Positions 1-7,091 are shown, numbered from the stretch's first letter. The stretch: DNA of 32,926 nucleotides from an uncultured Neglectibacter sp. (GCA_904374805.1 CAJFEW010000030.1:1-32926); one strand, 5' to 3'. Notes: generated by a model from the sequence alone, not told the origin. A program made the numbers and translations.

Positions 1-30
1 GAACAGAAACGGGAGGCGGCAAAATCCCTA

Positions 31-705
31 TCAAGAAAGCTGGATCATGGGGACAAGAAAAAATAAATATTTTTTTGTCGTGGGCTTGACATAAGGGTGC
101 CGCAGGCTGTGGACATTCAAATCCAGGGCCAGGTTGTGTTTCTTCAAAATCAATTTGAACCTCCAGGTGAAGGTGCTGGGAGTCATGGGAAGGTCGGCCC
201 CGTGACGGCGAAAAATGTAGTCCTCCGGGGTGAGGGAACGTCCCTCGTGCAGCTCCAGTTCCCCCTGGCAGAAAGAGCGATACTCTTTCAAGAGGCTCGC
301 CATCTCCAGGGAAAAGTAGACATACCGGTCCCCGGCGGCGGTTTTGGGTTCTTTCACAAGGATGTCCTCCCCCGTGACCTTCACCACGTTGCGGCAGGAT
401 TTCTCGGAAAAGTCCACGTCCTTCCATTTCAGACCGCAGCACTCCCCTCGGCGCATTCCCGTGGCGATGATAAGTTTGAAGTAGGTTTCGTACTTAATGC
501 TCTCCTTCTCCAGCGCGGCGATCAGCCGCTTGGTAGTTTCCTCATCCGCCACGTTGCGCTTTTTCTTCTTTTTCCCAGCGTACTTGTAGGTGCGCCAGGC
601 AGGATTTTGCGACAAAAAACCGCCCTCCATGGCATCGGAGAGGATTCCACACAGGCAGGAGTGGACTCCACGGGCGGTGCTCTCGGAGAGCGGTTTTCCC
701 GTCAC
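31..705 (-). pseudogene. Tyrosine recombinase (phage-type integrase) remnant
   Basis: This is the middle of a phage/conjugative-element tyrosine integrase. The 224-residue reading frame keeps the end of the SAM-like core-binding domain (about residues 5-45) and most of the catalytic domain: the first catalytic Arg in TGMRRGE (R85) and the HxLRH box (H199, R202, H203). It lacks the DNA-binding N-terminus: a TAG stop lies in frame 8 bases upstream of the GTG start, and full-length relatives are near 380-400 residues. It also lacks everything after HSLRH. There the expected T-x-A continuation is replaced by about 21 unrelated residues encoded by AT-rich DNA, so the nucleophilic Tyr is absent. 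It should therefore be catalytically dead. It sits 40 bases downstream of the ABC exporter on the same strand, with no excisionase or attachment repeat visible nearby. Confidence 0.85.
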
Positions 706-745
706 AGAGTTTTTTGTTTTCTAAAGTTACGGCCTGTACTTACGC

Positions 746-2473
746 TCAAAAACTGGCCTCATACAGCTGGGCGTACACGCCCCCCTGTGCCAGCAAGCTC
801 TCGTGGGTGCCCTCTTCGCAGATGCCGGTGTCGTCCAGCACCAAAATGCGCCCCGCACCCCGGATGGTGGAAAGCCGGTGGGCAATGACCAGGGTGGTGC
901 GGTGCCGGGCCAGGTCCTCCAAAGAGCGCTGCACCACTTGCTCACTCTGGGAATCCAAGGCGCTGGTGGCCTCGTCCAGAATCAAAATGGGCGGGTCCTT
1001 CAAAAAGGCCCGGGCGATGGACAGCCGCTGCTGCTGGCCGCCGGAAAGCTTGACTCCCCGGGGGCCGATGTCCGTGTCGTAGCCCTGGGGCAGTTTTTCA
1101 ATAAATTCCTCCGCTCCGGCCTTTTGAGCGGCGGCGCGGATCTCCTCCAGGGAAGCCCCCGGTTTGCCGTAGGCGATGTTCTCCGCCACGGAGCCGGTGA
1201 ACAGCTCCACGTCCTGCTGGACCACGCCCACGTTTTCCCGCAGGGAGTGGAGGGTGACGCTTTTCACAGGGATACCGTCCAGGGAAATCTCCCCGGATTC
1301 CACGTCGTAAAACCGGGGAATCAGGGAGCACAGGGTGGTTTTGCCTGCGCCGGAGGCTCCCACCAAAGCCACGTACTCGCCGGCTTGGATGGTCAGGTTC
1401 AGATCCCGGAACACGGCGTCCCCTTCCCCGTAGCGAAAGCCCACGTGGGAGAAGCGGATCTCCCCCTTTACCCGGGGCAGTTCCCGGGCGCCTGGGGCGT
1501 CGGTGATCTCCGGTTTTGTCTCCAAAATCTCCATGAAGCGGCGGAATCCCGTGCGCCCCTCCTGAATGAGCCGGGAGGTGTTCACCAAGCTCTGGATAGG
1601 CTGGGTAAAATAGCTGACATACAGCAAGAACACCACCAGGTTGGAGAGAGAAAACCCGCCGTTTACCATGGCCAGTCCGCCAAAGACCACCACGGCAATG
1701 GGCAGCAGGCTGGAAAAGGCGTTCATACCGCCCCAGCACAGGGCCTCGCCCCGGTAGCTTTTTTTGCGGCTGTCCAGGAATTTCTCATTCTGCCGGTCAA
1801 ACTTCTGGGCTTCCACCCCTTCGTTGCCAAAGGACTGCACCATGCGGATGGCGGAGAGGGAGTCCTCTGCCTGGGCGTTGACTTCCCCCATATCCTCCCG
1901 GCCCTGGGCCAGGGCGGCGGCCATCTTCTTGTTGAAGTACAGGGTGTAGGCCAGCATAAAGGGGAGAAAGCACAGGATCACCAAGGTCATTTGCCAGTGG
2001 ATGTTCCACAGAATCACCGAAGCTCCCACAAATTTGATGGCGTTTACCAGCACGTCTTCGGGCACATGGTGGAAAAACTCCGCCAGGGACAGGGAGTCGT
2101 TGGTGATGCGGCTCATTAAATCCCCCACCGGGTGCTCGTCGTAGTAGGAAAAAGACAGCTTTTCGCAGTGGCGGAAGAGCTGGGCCCGCATATCCCGCTC
2201 CATGCGGGCGCCCATGGCATGGCCCTGGTAGTCCATAAAGTAGCTGCACCAGGCCTGCACCAGCACCAGCACCAACAGCAGGCCCCCGGTCTTTAGAATC
2301 CGTTCCGGCGCGGCGGACAGGTCCCCGGAGAGGATATTGTCGGTGATGTATCCGGCGCCCAAGGGGAGAATGAGCCCAATGGCCGCTGCGATCAGGGAGC
2401 AGAGCAGGTCGGCGAAAAAGATGCCCTTATAGGGCTTGTAAAAGGAGAGCAGTTTTTTCAGATTGGCGTTCAA
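746..2473 (-). CDS. ABC exporter, fused membrane and ATPase domains (ABCB/MsbA-like)
   Basis: A 575-residue half-transporter that probably works as a homodimer in the cytoplasmic membrane and exports lipids, drugs or peptides; the substrate cannot be read from sequence. Residues 1-310 form a six-helix ABC type-1 membrane domain. The nucleotide-binding domain follows, with Walker A at 372-380 (GASGAGKTT), the ABC signature LSGGQ at 476-480, Walker B LILDE at 497-501 and the switch His at 532 (AHRLST). All catalytic residues are intact. The start is a TTG (2471-2473) preceded by AGGAGG with an 8-base gap. No second half-transporter lies next to it. Transcription probably starts from the promoter at 2620-2648 with a leader of about 140 bases holding a short ORF and a hairpin. 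No clear terminator is seen before the integrase remnant. Confidence 0.93.
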   Translation of the reverse strand: MNANLKKLLSFYKPYKGIFFADLLCSLIAAAIGLILPLGAGYITDNILSGDLSAAPERILKTGGLLLVLVLVQAWCSYFMDYQGHAMGARMERDMRAQLFRHCEKLSFSYYDEHPVGDLMSRITNDSLSLAEFFHHVPEDVLVNAIKFVGASVILWNIHWQMTLVILCFLPFMLAYTLYFNKKMAAALAQGREDMGEVNAQAEDSLSAIRMVQSFGNEGVEAQKFDRQNEKFLDSRKKSYRGEALCWGGMNAFSSLLPIAVVVFGGLAMVNGGFSLSNLVVFLLYVSYFTQPIQSLVNTSRLIQEGRTGFRRFMEILETKPEITDAPGARELPRVKGEIRFSHVGFRYGEGDAVFRDLNLTIQAGEYVALVGASGAGKTTLCSLIPRFYDVESGEISLDGIPVKSVTLHSLRENVGVVQQDVELFTGSVAENIAYGKPGASLEEIRAAAQKAGAEEFIEKLPQGYDTDIGPRGVKLSGGQQQRLSIARAFLKDPPILILDEATSALDSQSEQVVQRSLEDLARHRTTLVIAHRLSTIRGAGRILVLDDTGICEEGTHESLLAQGGVYAQLYEASF

Positions 2474-2495
2474 AAGAAGTTCCTCCTCGTTTTAG

Positions 2496-2529
2496 GGGAG
2501 GGCGGCCTTTAGCAGGCAGCTTCCCTCCC
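2496..2529 (-). promoter_or_regulatory. Stem-loop in the ABC exporter leader
   Basis: The outer arms GGGAGGG (2523-2529) and CCCTCCC (2496-2502) are perfectly complementary, and an inner GC-rich pairing with one mismatch leaves a loop that contains the TAA stop of the 19-codon leader ORF. No U-tract follows, so it does not look like an intrinsic terminator. It lies about 10 bases before the ribosome binding site of the exporter, where a leader ribosome could affect folding. Confidence 0.45.
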
Positions 2530-2568
2530 GGTTGCAAAATAGGTGCGAGAAGCAGTGTTTTTTTTCAT
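2509..2568 (-). CDS. Putative 19-residue leader peptide of the ABC exporter
   Basis: A short ORF encoding MKKNTASRTYFATGREAAC begins with ATG at 2566-2568, eight bases after AAAGGATG, a reasonable ribosome binding site. Its stop codon lies in the loop of the hairpin at 2496-2529, and the exporter starts 35 bases later. Such an arrangement is known for drug-responsive leader peptides of ABC exporters and Erm methylases, where ribosome stalling reshapes the mRNA. That function here is inference only; the ORF is short enough to be chance. Confidence 0.35.
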   Translation of the reverse strand: MKKNTASRTYFATGREAAC

Positions 2569-2619
2569 AGAATACCCATCCTTTCTTACAGTCCCGTTTT
2601 CCGGGCAAAACCCTTCCTC

Positions 2620-2648
2620 ACTTTACCACATCCGCAAACCCTTGGCAA
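2620..2648 (-). promoter_or_regulatory. Sigma-A-type promoter of the ABC exporter
   Basis: On the minus strand TTGCCA (2643-2648) and TAAAGT (2620-2625) are separated by 17 bases. It is the best match upstream of the leader ORF and leaves a leader of roughly 140 bases. Confidence 0.5.
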
Positions 2649-2738
2649 GGGCCGTTTTGAAAACCGGAGACAGACAAAAGCCCTGGAGAAAACTCCCCAG
2701 GGCATGCCCACTCCCCTTGGAAAAAGCCGGCGCCTTCT

Positions 2739-3209
2739 TTACACGGCCTTTCCGTGGCGTTTTTCCAGCTCCAGCAGGAACTGCTTGGCTTCCAGGCCGC
2801 CGCCGTAGCCGGTGAGGGAGCCGTCCGCGCCCACCACCCGGTGGCAGGGCACCAGGATAGACAGGGGGTTCCGGTGGTTGGCCATGCCCACTGCCCGGCA
2901 GGCTTTGGGCTTGCCGATGGCCCGGGCAATCTCCCCATAGGTCCTGGTTTCCCCGTAAGGGATTCCCTCCAAGGCATGCCACACCTGGCGCTGGAATTCC
3001 GTCCCCCGAGGGGCCAGGGGCAGAAAGAACTCCCGGCGGCAGCCGGCAAAATACTCTTGCAGCTGCCGGGCGGCCTCCTCCAGCAGGGGGGAAGTCCCCT
3101 TTTCCCCCAAAAGGCAGCGGGTTCCAAAGTACAGCCCGGTCAAAGCGCCGTTTTCCTCCGCCAAAGTCAGCTCCCCCACCGGGGAGGGGAGCACCAGCCA
3201 CTGTGCCAT
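2739..3209 (-). CDS. ogt: Methylated-DNA--protein-cysteine S-methyltransferase
   Basis: A 156-residue suicide repair protein that takes alkyl groups from O6-alkylguanine and O4-alkylthymine onto its own cysteine. The acceptor motif PCHRVVG holds Cys122, and the helix-turn-helix Arg finger region YGEIARAIGKPKACRAVG (about 91-108) precedes it. The short N-terminal domain and total length match the Ogt type without an Ada fusion. The start was set at the ATG at 3207-3209 because AAGGAGG lies 8 bases upstream; the frame stays open 44 codons further but that part reads through the promoter. The gene is divergent from the EndoQ-like gene, with back-to-back promoters in 147 bases, which suggests a local DNA repair module. 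Confidence 0.95.
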   Translation of the reverse strand: MAQWLVLPSPVGELTLAEENGALTGLYFGTRCLLGEKGTSPLLEEAARQLQEYFAGCRREFFLPLAPRGTEFQRQVWHALEGIPYGETRTYGEIARAIGKPKACRAVGMANHRNPLSILVPCHRVVGADGSLTGYGGGLEAKQFLLELEKRHGKAV

Positions 3210-3246
3210 AGGTAAGTCCTCCTTCGCTGCTGTTCGTACTAATAGA

Positions 3247-3274
3247 AGTATAGCAAAAACCGGGAAAAACGCAA
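3247..3274 (-). promoter_or_regulatory. Sigma-A promoter of ogt
   Basis: On the minus strand TTGCGT (3269-3274) and TATACT (3247-3252) are separated by 16 bases. The predicted start lies about 30 bases before the ogt ATG. Confidence 0.65.
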
Positions 3275-3299
3275 GCAAAATGTAGGCGCCCCGGGACAC

Positions 3300-3328
3300 T
3301 TGCGTCCGGCCCCCGGGGGCTTTATAAT
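3300..3328 (+). promoter_or_regulatory. Sigma-A promoter of the EndoQ-like gene
   Basis: TTGCGT (3300-3305) and a perfect TATAAT (3323-3328) are 17 bases apart. The spacer is GC-rich and itself palindromic (GCCCCCGGGGGC), and lies 28 bases before the start codon. Confidence 0.75.
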
Positions 3329-3355
3329 GGAGAAAACACACACAGGAGGCGCTCC

Positions 3356-4627
3356 ATGTTTTTCGCGGATCTGCACATTCACTCCCGGTACTCCCGGGCC
3401 ACCAGCCGGGAGTGCGACCTGCCCCACTTGGACCTGTGGGCCAGGAAAAAGGGGATTTCCCTGGTGGGCACAGGGGACCTTACCCACCCCGCTTGGCGGG
3501 AGGAGCTGCGCGAACAGCTTCTCCCGGCGGAGGAGGGGCTCTACCGCCTGAAGGAGGAGTACCGCCTGCCCTGGGACAGTGTGGGCCTCCAAAGCCAGCC
3601 CCGGTTTTTGCTCACCGGGGAGATCAGCTGCATCTACAAACAGGCGGGGAAAACCAGAAAAATCCACACCTTGCTGCTGCTTCCCAGCCTGGAGGAGGCG
3701 GACCGCTTTTCCCGCCGGCTGGAGCAGGTGGGCAACCTGCAGGGGGATGGACGGCCTATTTTAGGGCTCTCTGCCCGGGATTTGCTGGAGCTGCTTTTGG
3801 ACAGCTGCCCCCAGGCGGTGATGATTCCCGCCCACATTTGGACGCCTCATTTTTCCCTGCTGGGGGCTTTTTCCGGGTTTGACTCTGTGGAGGCGTGTTT
3901 TGGGGACTTGGCGCCCCATATCCGCGCCTTGGAGACCGGGCTCTCTTCCGACCCGCCCATGAACCGGCGGGTTTCCAAACTGGACCGGTTTCAGCTGGTC
4001 TCCCATTCGGACGCCCACTCCCCGCAAAAGCTGGGCCGGGAGGCGGACATCGTTGAAGGGGAACTTTCTTTTCCCGCGGTGCGGACCGCCTTGGAGACCG
4101 GGCGGGGCCTGCTGGGCACGGTGGAGTTTTTCCCAGAGGAGGGGAAATATCACCTGGACGGGCACAGAATGTGCGGGGGGCCTCTATCCCCGGAGGAGAC
4201 GCGCCGCCTGGGCGGGCGCTGCCCCCGGTGCGGCAGGCCCCTGACCATTGGCGTGCAGCACCGGGTGGAGGACGTGGCCGACCGGAGCCAGCCGGCCCCG
4301 GTGCTGCCCTTTCAGCGGCTGCTTCCCCTGCCGGAGCTGCTGGCGGCCTGCCTGGGCCGGGGAGAGAAGACCAAAACGGTGCAGACCCTGTACGAACAGC
4401 TGCTTGCCGCTCTGGGGCCGGAGCTGCCCCTGCTGGTACAGGCCCCGCTGGACAGGGTGGCGGAGCTGGCGGGTGAGCCGGTGGCCCAGGTCCTTTCCCT
4501 GCTGCGGCAGGGGCAGGTTTCCTGGGATCCGGGCTACGACGGGGTGTACGGCACGCCCCGGCTGCCCGGAACAAAAAGGAAGGGGCCACCGTTGCCGATG
4601 GCCCCTTCCCGAAAAGAGGAAGAATGA
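3356..4627 (+). CDS. Endonuclease Q family PHP-domain protein
   Basis: A 423-residue protein with the layout of endonuclease Q, which nicks DNA 5' of deaminated bases (hypoxanthine, uracil, xanthine) and abasic sites. The PHP metal-binding domain covers about residues 1-255: HIH (H7, H9), GTGDLTHP (37-44), the TGEIS/KIHTL block, PAHIWTPH (158-165) and SHSDAHS (216-222). A zinc finger follows with H270, C273, C289 and C292, then the conserved GVQHRVEDVADR segment and a helical C-terminal domain. The start has AGGAGG upstream (CAGGAGGCGCTCC before ATG). Endonuclease activity is known for archaeal and some Bacillus members; for this protein it is inferred. The last codons overlap a hairpin that looks like a terminator for the opposite strand. 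Confidence 0.88.
   Translation: MFFADLHIHSRYSRATSRECDLPHLDLWARKKGISLVGTGDLTHPAWREELREQLLPAEEGLYRLKEEYRLPWDSVGLQSQPRFLLTGEISCIYKQAGKTRKIHTLLLLPSLEEADRFSRRLEQVGNLQGDGRPILGLSARDLLELLLDSCPQAVMIPAHIWTPHFSLLGAFSGFDSVEACFGDLAPHIRALETGLSSDPPMNRRVSKLDRFQLVSHSDAHSPQKLGREADIVEGELSFPAVRTALETGRGLLGTVEFFPEEGKYHLDGHRMCGGPLSPEETRRLGGRCPRCGRPLTIGVQHRVEDVADRSQPAPVLPFQRLLPLPELLAACLGRGEKTKTVQTLYEQLLAALGPELPLLVQAPLDRVAELAGEPVAQVLSLLRQGQVSWDPGYDGVYGTPRLPGTKRKGPPLPMAPSRKEEE
4573..4609 (-). terminator. Intrinsic terminator on the minus strand, inside the EndoQ-like 3' end
   Basis: Arms of 11 bases (4578-4588 GGAAGGGGCCA and 4599-4609) pair perfectly around a 10-base loop. Read on the minus strand the stem is followed by TTTTT (4573-4577); on the plus strand no U-run follows. 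It is 180 bases beyond the stop of the minus-strand GNAT gene, and would make its transcript antisense to the end of the EndoQ-like gene. Confidence 0.6.
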
Positions 4628-4743
4628 AGCTGCATGAAATTCTGGCGCTGGCTGCCTTGCTCAAGGGCCTTGCCCGCTTGCCATGGTCTAAGAATACCCT
4701 GTATCTATGTCCGGAACATGAACAGGGAGAAAACACTTTTTGA
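4624..4743 (+). CDS. Small ORF overlapping the EndoQ-like stop codon (39 residues)
   Basis: An ATG at 4624 shares the ATGA motif with the EndoQ-like stop, and GAGGAAGA stands just before it, a layout typical of translational coupling. The predicted product starts MKLHEILALAALLKGLARLP, a hydrophobic and basic stretch that could be an amphipathic helix, followed by a polar tail containing CPEHE. I recognise no family. It may be a chance ORF: the stretch between the two flanking genes is otherwise unexplained. Confidence 0.3.
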   Translation: MKLHEILALAALLKGLARLPWSKNTLYLCPEHEQGENTF

Positions 4744-4787
4744 AAACTGGGCTTTTGCCTGCCCCAGCCCGCCGTTTTTCTGGAGCT

Positions 4788-5060
4788 TTAGGCCAGCAGG
4801 TCCTGCTCCTGGGGGTGCTTGGCAAACCATTGGGCCGCGTACCAGCAGCTGGTTTTGGTTTTCCGCCCTTGGGCCCGCAGCTCCTGTGCGGCGGCTTGAA
4901 GCAGCTGGTTGGCCACCCCCTGTCCCCGCAGGCTTTCGTCTACAAAGGTGTGGTTGATGTCCGCTATGCCGTCGGGCCCGGTGGGGAAGGTGACCTCCGC
5001 CAGCAGCTCCCCGTTTGTTCCCAGGGCGAAAATGCGCCCCTCCTGTTTTTGAAAGTCCAT
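4788..5060 (-). CDS. Small GNAT-fold N-acetyltransferase (COG2388 type)
   Basis: A 90-residue single-domain acetyltransferase of the very short GNAT group related to YidJ/GTNAP1. Visible family marks are DINHTFVDESLRGQGVANQL, which contains the acetyl-CoA pyrophosphate-binding R-G-Q-G-x-A loop, and the C-terminal WFAKHPQEQDLLA that closes most members. The substrate is unknown in this group. The start at ATG 5058-5060 is supported by AGGAGG six bases upstream; the longer open frame is not. The gene faces away from yfcE across a shared 125-base intergenic region. Confidence 0.88.
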   Translation of the reverse strand: MDFQKQEGRIFALGTNGELLAEVTFPTGPDGIADINHTFVDESLRGQGVANQLLQAAAQELRAQGRKTKTSCWYAAQWFAKHPQEQDLLA

Positions 5061-5118
5061 CAGAATCCTCCTGTTTGGAATTTTTGCATGGGGTGAACTC
5101 TTTGCCCTGCCCGGGGGC

Positions 5119-5147
5119 TTGCGGCCGGCCGGCAGGAGCGGTACAAT
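5119..5147 (+). promoter_or_regulatory. Sigma-A promoter of yfcE
   Basis: TTGCGG (5119-5124) and TACAAT (5142-5147) are 17 bases apart and lie about 40 bases before the chosen start. Confidence 0.6.
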
Positions 5148-5185
5148 AGAGAGGCAAAGTTTACGAAAGGATGGGTGCACTCCCT

Positions 5186-5728
5186 ATGAAATGGATGATC
5201 GCTTCGGATATACACGGATCGGCCCTGTACTGCGACCGTATGCTGGACGCCTTCCGCCGGGAGGGGGCCGGCAGGCTCCTTCTGCTGGGGGACCTTTTGT
5301 ACCACGGCCCCCGCAACGACCTGCCGGAGGGCTATGCCCCCAAGATGGTGATTTCTCAGCTCAGCAGCGTGGCGGACCGGGTGTTCTGTGTGCGGGGCAA
5401 CTGCGAGGCAGAGGTGGACCAAATGGTGCTGCCCTTCCCGGTGCTGGCGGACTACTGCCTGCTGGAGCAGGGAAGCCACTTGGTCTTCGCCACCCACGGC
5501 CACCGCTATAACCTGGAGAACCCGCCCCAGCTGCAGCCGGGGGATGTGCTTCTCCACGGCCACACCCACGTGCCGGCCAAGGTTCACACGGAGACGTTTT
5601 GGTACCTGAACCCGGGCAGCGTCTCTCTGCCCAAGGAGAACAGCCCCCACGGCTACATGACCGTGGAAGACGGCATCTTCGTGTGGAAGAATTTGGAAGG
5701 CGTGGAGTACGACCGCTTGACCTTGTAA
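5186..5728 (+). CDS. yfcE: Metallophosphoesterase, YfcE/MJ0936 family
   Basis: A 180-residue calcineurin-fold phosphodiesterase matching E. coli YfcE almost end to end (184 residues in E. coli). Metal ligands are visible in order: SDIHGS (D8, H10), GDLLYHGPRN, RGNCEAEVDQM, THGHRYN and GHTHVP, followed by the family-typical LNPGSVSLPK. Members hydrolyse phosphodiesters in vitro with Mn(II); the cellular substrate is not settled. Start choice is uncertain: the ATG at 5186 gives the family-typical MKWMIASDIHGS with GGGTG upstream, while an in-frame ATG at 5171 adds five residues directly after AAAGG. A strong hairpin terminator follows the stop. Confidence 0.93.
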   Translation: MKWMIASDIHGSALYCDRMLDAFRREGAGRLLLLGDLLYHGPRNDLPEGYAPKMVISQLSSVADRVFCVRGNCEAEVDQMVLPFPVLADYCLLEQGSHLVFATHGHRYNLENPPQLQPGDVLLHGHTHVPAKVHTETFWYLNPGSVSLPKENSPHGYMTVEDGIFVWKNLEGVEYDRLTL

Positions 5729-5741
5729 AGAGCTGCAGAAG

Positions 5742-5782
5742 AACCCCGGCCCCTGCCGACAAAAAGCAGGGCCGGGGTTTCT
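5742..5782 (+). terminator. Intrinsic terminator after yfcE
   Basis: AACCCCGGCCCCTGC (5742-5756) pairs with GCAGGGCCGGGGTT (5766-5779), with one bulged C and a loop near CGACAAAAA, followed by TTCTT. It separates yfcE from the convergent PRTase-like gene. Confidence 0.75.
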
Positions 5783-5827
5783 TGCGAAACGGTGTGTGCC
5801 GAAGGGGACAGGCCGGGCTGTCCTGCT

Positions 5828-6466
5828 TCAAAGTTTGGAATAGCCGTAGCCGTTGACCAAAGCGTCCAGGCGCTCCTTCTTTTTGCACAGGGGGCACTCG
5901 TGGCTGGCATAGGTCTCATAGCCCGGCACGTCCGAAGGGGTGAAAATGGACTGCACATCCACGCCGTTCACCTGCTGTTGGGCGCTGAAAATGGAGCACA
6001 CGCCTGCGGTGGTGCCGCCGTAATATTGGACGCATTCCATGGCCTTGCGCACGCTGATGCCCGTGGTGACAGAAGCGGTCAAAATCAGCACGTGCTTCTC
6101 CCGAATCATGGGCTGCAGGTTGTCGCGGAACAGCAGCTGGCTGGTGGTGTCGTATTCCGGGGTGATAATATAGATGGTCTGATGGGCGTTGATGGATACA
6201 AACCCTGCCCGGCTCAGTTGCTGGGACAGATAGGCGCCGATGATCTGGGTGCCGTCCAAGCAGAGGATGGTGTCTACAATGGTGCTGTGCACATAGTGCT
6301 GCACCAGGGCCTGGGCTGCCAGCTCCGCCTCGCTCTGGCGGGTTTTCAGGGTGGTCATGTCCAAATAGCAGTTGATGTGGGAATGGTTGGTGGCGAAATG
6401 GCCGTGGATCAACTTCAGAGGAACGTTATAGCTTTTGGACAGGATCTTAATCACGCGGGTTTCCAT
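5828..6466 (-). CDS. Phosphoribosyltransferase-like protein with altered PRPP loop
   Basis: A 212-residue type I phosphoribosyltransferase fold, nearest in layout to orotate phosphoribosyltransferases. The loop at 125-140 reads HVLILTASVTTGISVR: it keeps the TTG that holds the PRPP 5'-phosphate, but the two acidic residues that normally bind the ribose hydroxyls (DD or ED) are Thr130-Ala131. The N-terminal 120 residues include the hood-like part, and the C-terminus has a CPLC pair (C191, C194) that could bind metal. It may be a nucleotide-sensing or regulatory paralog rather than an enzyme, which is inference. The ATG at 6464-6466 follows GGAGG by nine bases. Its promoter at 6526-6554 gives a 60-base leader with a small hairpin. 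Confidence 0.72.
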   Translation of the reverse strand: METRVIKILSKSYNVPLKLIHGHFATNHSHINCYLDMTTLKTRQSEAELAAQALVQHYVHSTIVDTILCLDGTQIIGAYLSQQLSRAGFVSINAHQTIYIITPEYDTTSQLLFRDNLQPMIREKHVLILTASVTTGISVRKAMECVQYYGGTTAGVCSIFSAQQQVNGVDVQSIFTPSDVPGYETYASHECPLCKKKERLDALVNGYGYSKL

Positions 6467-6491
6467 ACATTCTAACCTCCCTGCCGCTGCT

Positions 6492-6507
6492 CTCCTTGCT
6501 GAAGGAG
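6492..6507 (-). promoter_or_regulatory. Small hairpin in the PRTase-like leader
   Basis: CTCCTT (6492-6497) and AAGGAG (6502-6507) form a six-base stem with a four-base loop within the predicted leader, 25 bases upstream of the ribosome binding site. The stem itself resembles a ribosome-binding sequence. Function unknown. Confidence 0.3.
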
Positions 6508-6525
6508 GAAGCGGTATTTTTATTG

Positions 6526-6554
6526 ATTATAACAAAGAGAACCGGAAAAAACAA
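6526..6554 (-). promoter_or_regulatory. Sigma-A promoter of the PRTase-like gene
   Basis: Minus-strand TTGTTT (6549-6554) and perfect TATAAT (6526-6531) are 17 bases apart. Confidence 0.65.
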
Positions 6555-6639
6555 GATGGAGAAGCTTTGTTTTTATTATTTTCTTCCAATATTTTTGCAA
6601 AACAACCAGAAAAAGCAGAGAGAAAGACGAATGGCCTTC

Positions 6640-6668
6640 TTGACGAAGGGGATTTTCTGTGGTATGCT
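6640..6668 (+). promoter_or_regulatory. Sigma-A promoter of the small membrane protein
   Basis: TTGACG (6640-6645) and TATGCT (6663-6668) are 17 bases apart, about 45 bases before the gene. The sequence between this promoter and the divergent one is AT-rich and holds no supported ORF. Confidence 0.6.
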
Positions 6669-6716
6669 ATCATTGTAATAAAATACCTGTTTTGGCAAAG
6701 AAAAGGAGGGTGACGT

Positions 6717-7091
6717 ATGGGTAAACTGAAAATCCGTGTGGCGCTTGGCGTGGCATTGGGCGCAGCTTTGCTGGTGCTTGCCGGGCTGATGGACAGTCTG
6801 TGGGACATGGGCGACTTTGAGAATTTGATCTTTTTCTTAGGAATCGCCGCCTTGGCCCTGGGGCTGCTGGTGTTTTTTGGCAGCCGGAAACGGGTGTGGA
6901 GCGGCGTGGCAGGACATCCGGAAAACGTCACCGCCCAAACGGCCTTTGCCATGCAGGTGGCCTTTGAAGAGGAGCGCATGCTGGCCAAAGCGGGCCGGCG
7001 GGCAGCCGGCTATGTGAACACCGGGGCGCTGCCTTTTCTCCTGGCAGCGGTTGTGTGTTTTGCGGGCTTCGGCGTGAGCCTGCTGTTGTAA
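6717..7091 (+). CDS. Small integral membrane protein, unknown function
   Basis: A 124-residue protein with no family I recognise. Hydrophobic segments lie near residues 8-26 and 38-56, then a basic and acidic middle part (SRKRVWSGVAGHPENVTAQTAF, about 57-78), and a third hydrophobic segment at about 103-123 at the very C-terminus, so three transmembrane helices are likely. AAAGGAGGGTGACGT directly before the ATG is a strong ribosome binding site, and a clear promoter stands upstream, so the gene is very probably real. It is a single-gene unit ending in a hairpin at 7147-7175. Confidence 0.8.
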   Translation: MGKLKIRVALGVALGAALLVLAGLMDSLWDMGDFENLIFFLGIAALALGLLVFFGSRKRVWSGVAGHPENVTAQTAFAMQVAFEEERMLAKAGRRAAGYVNTGALPFLLAAVVCFAGFGVSLLL

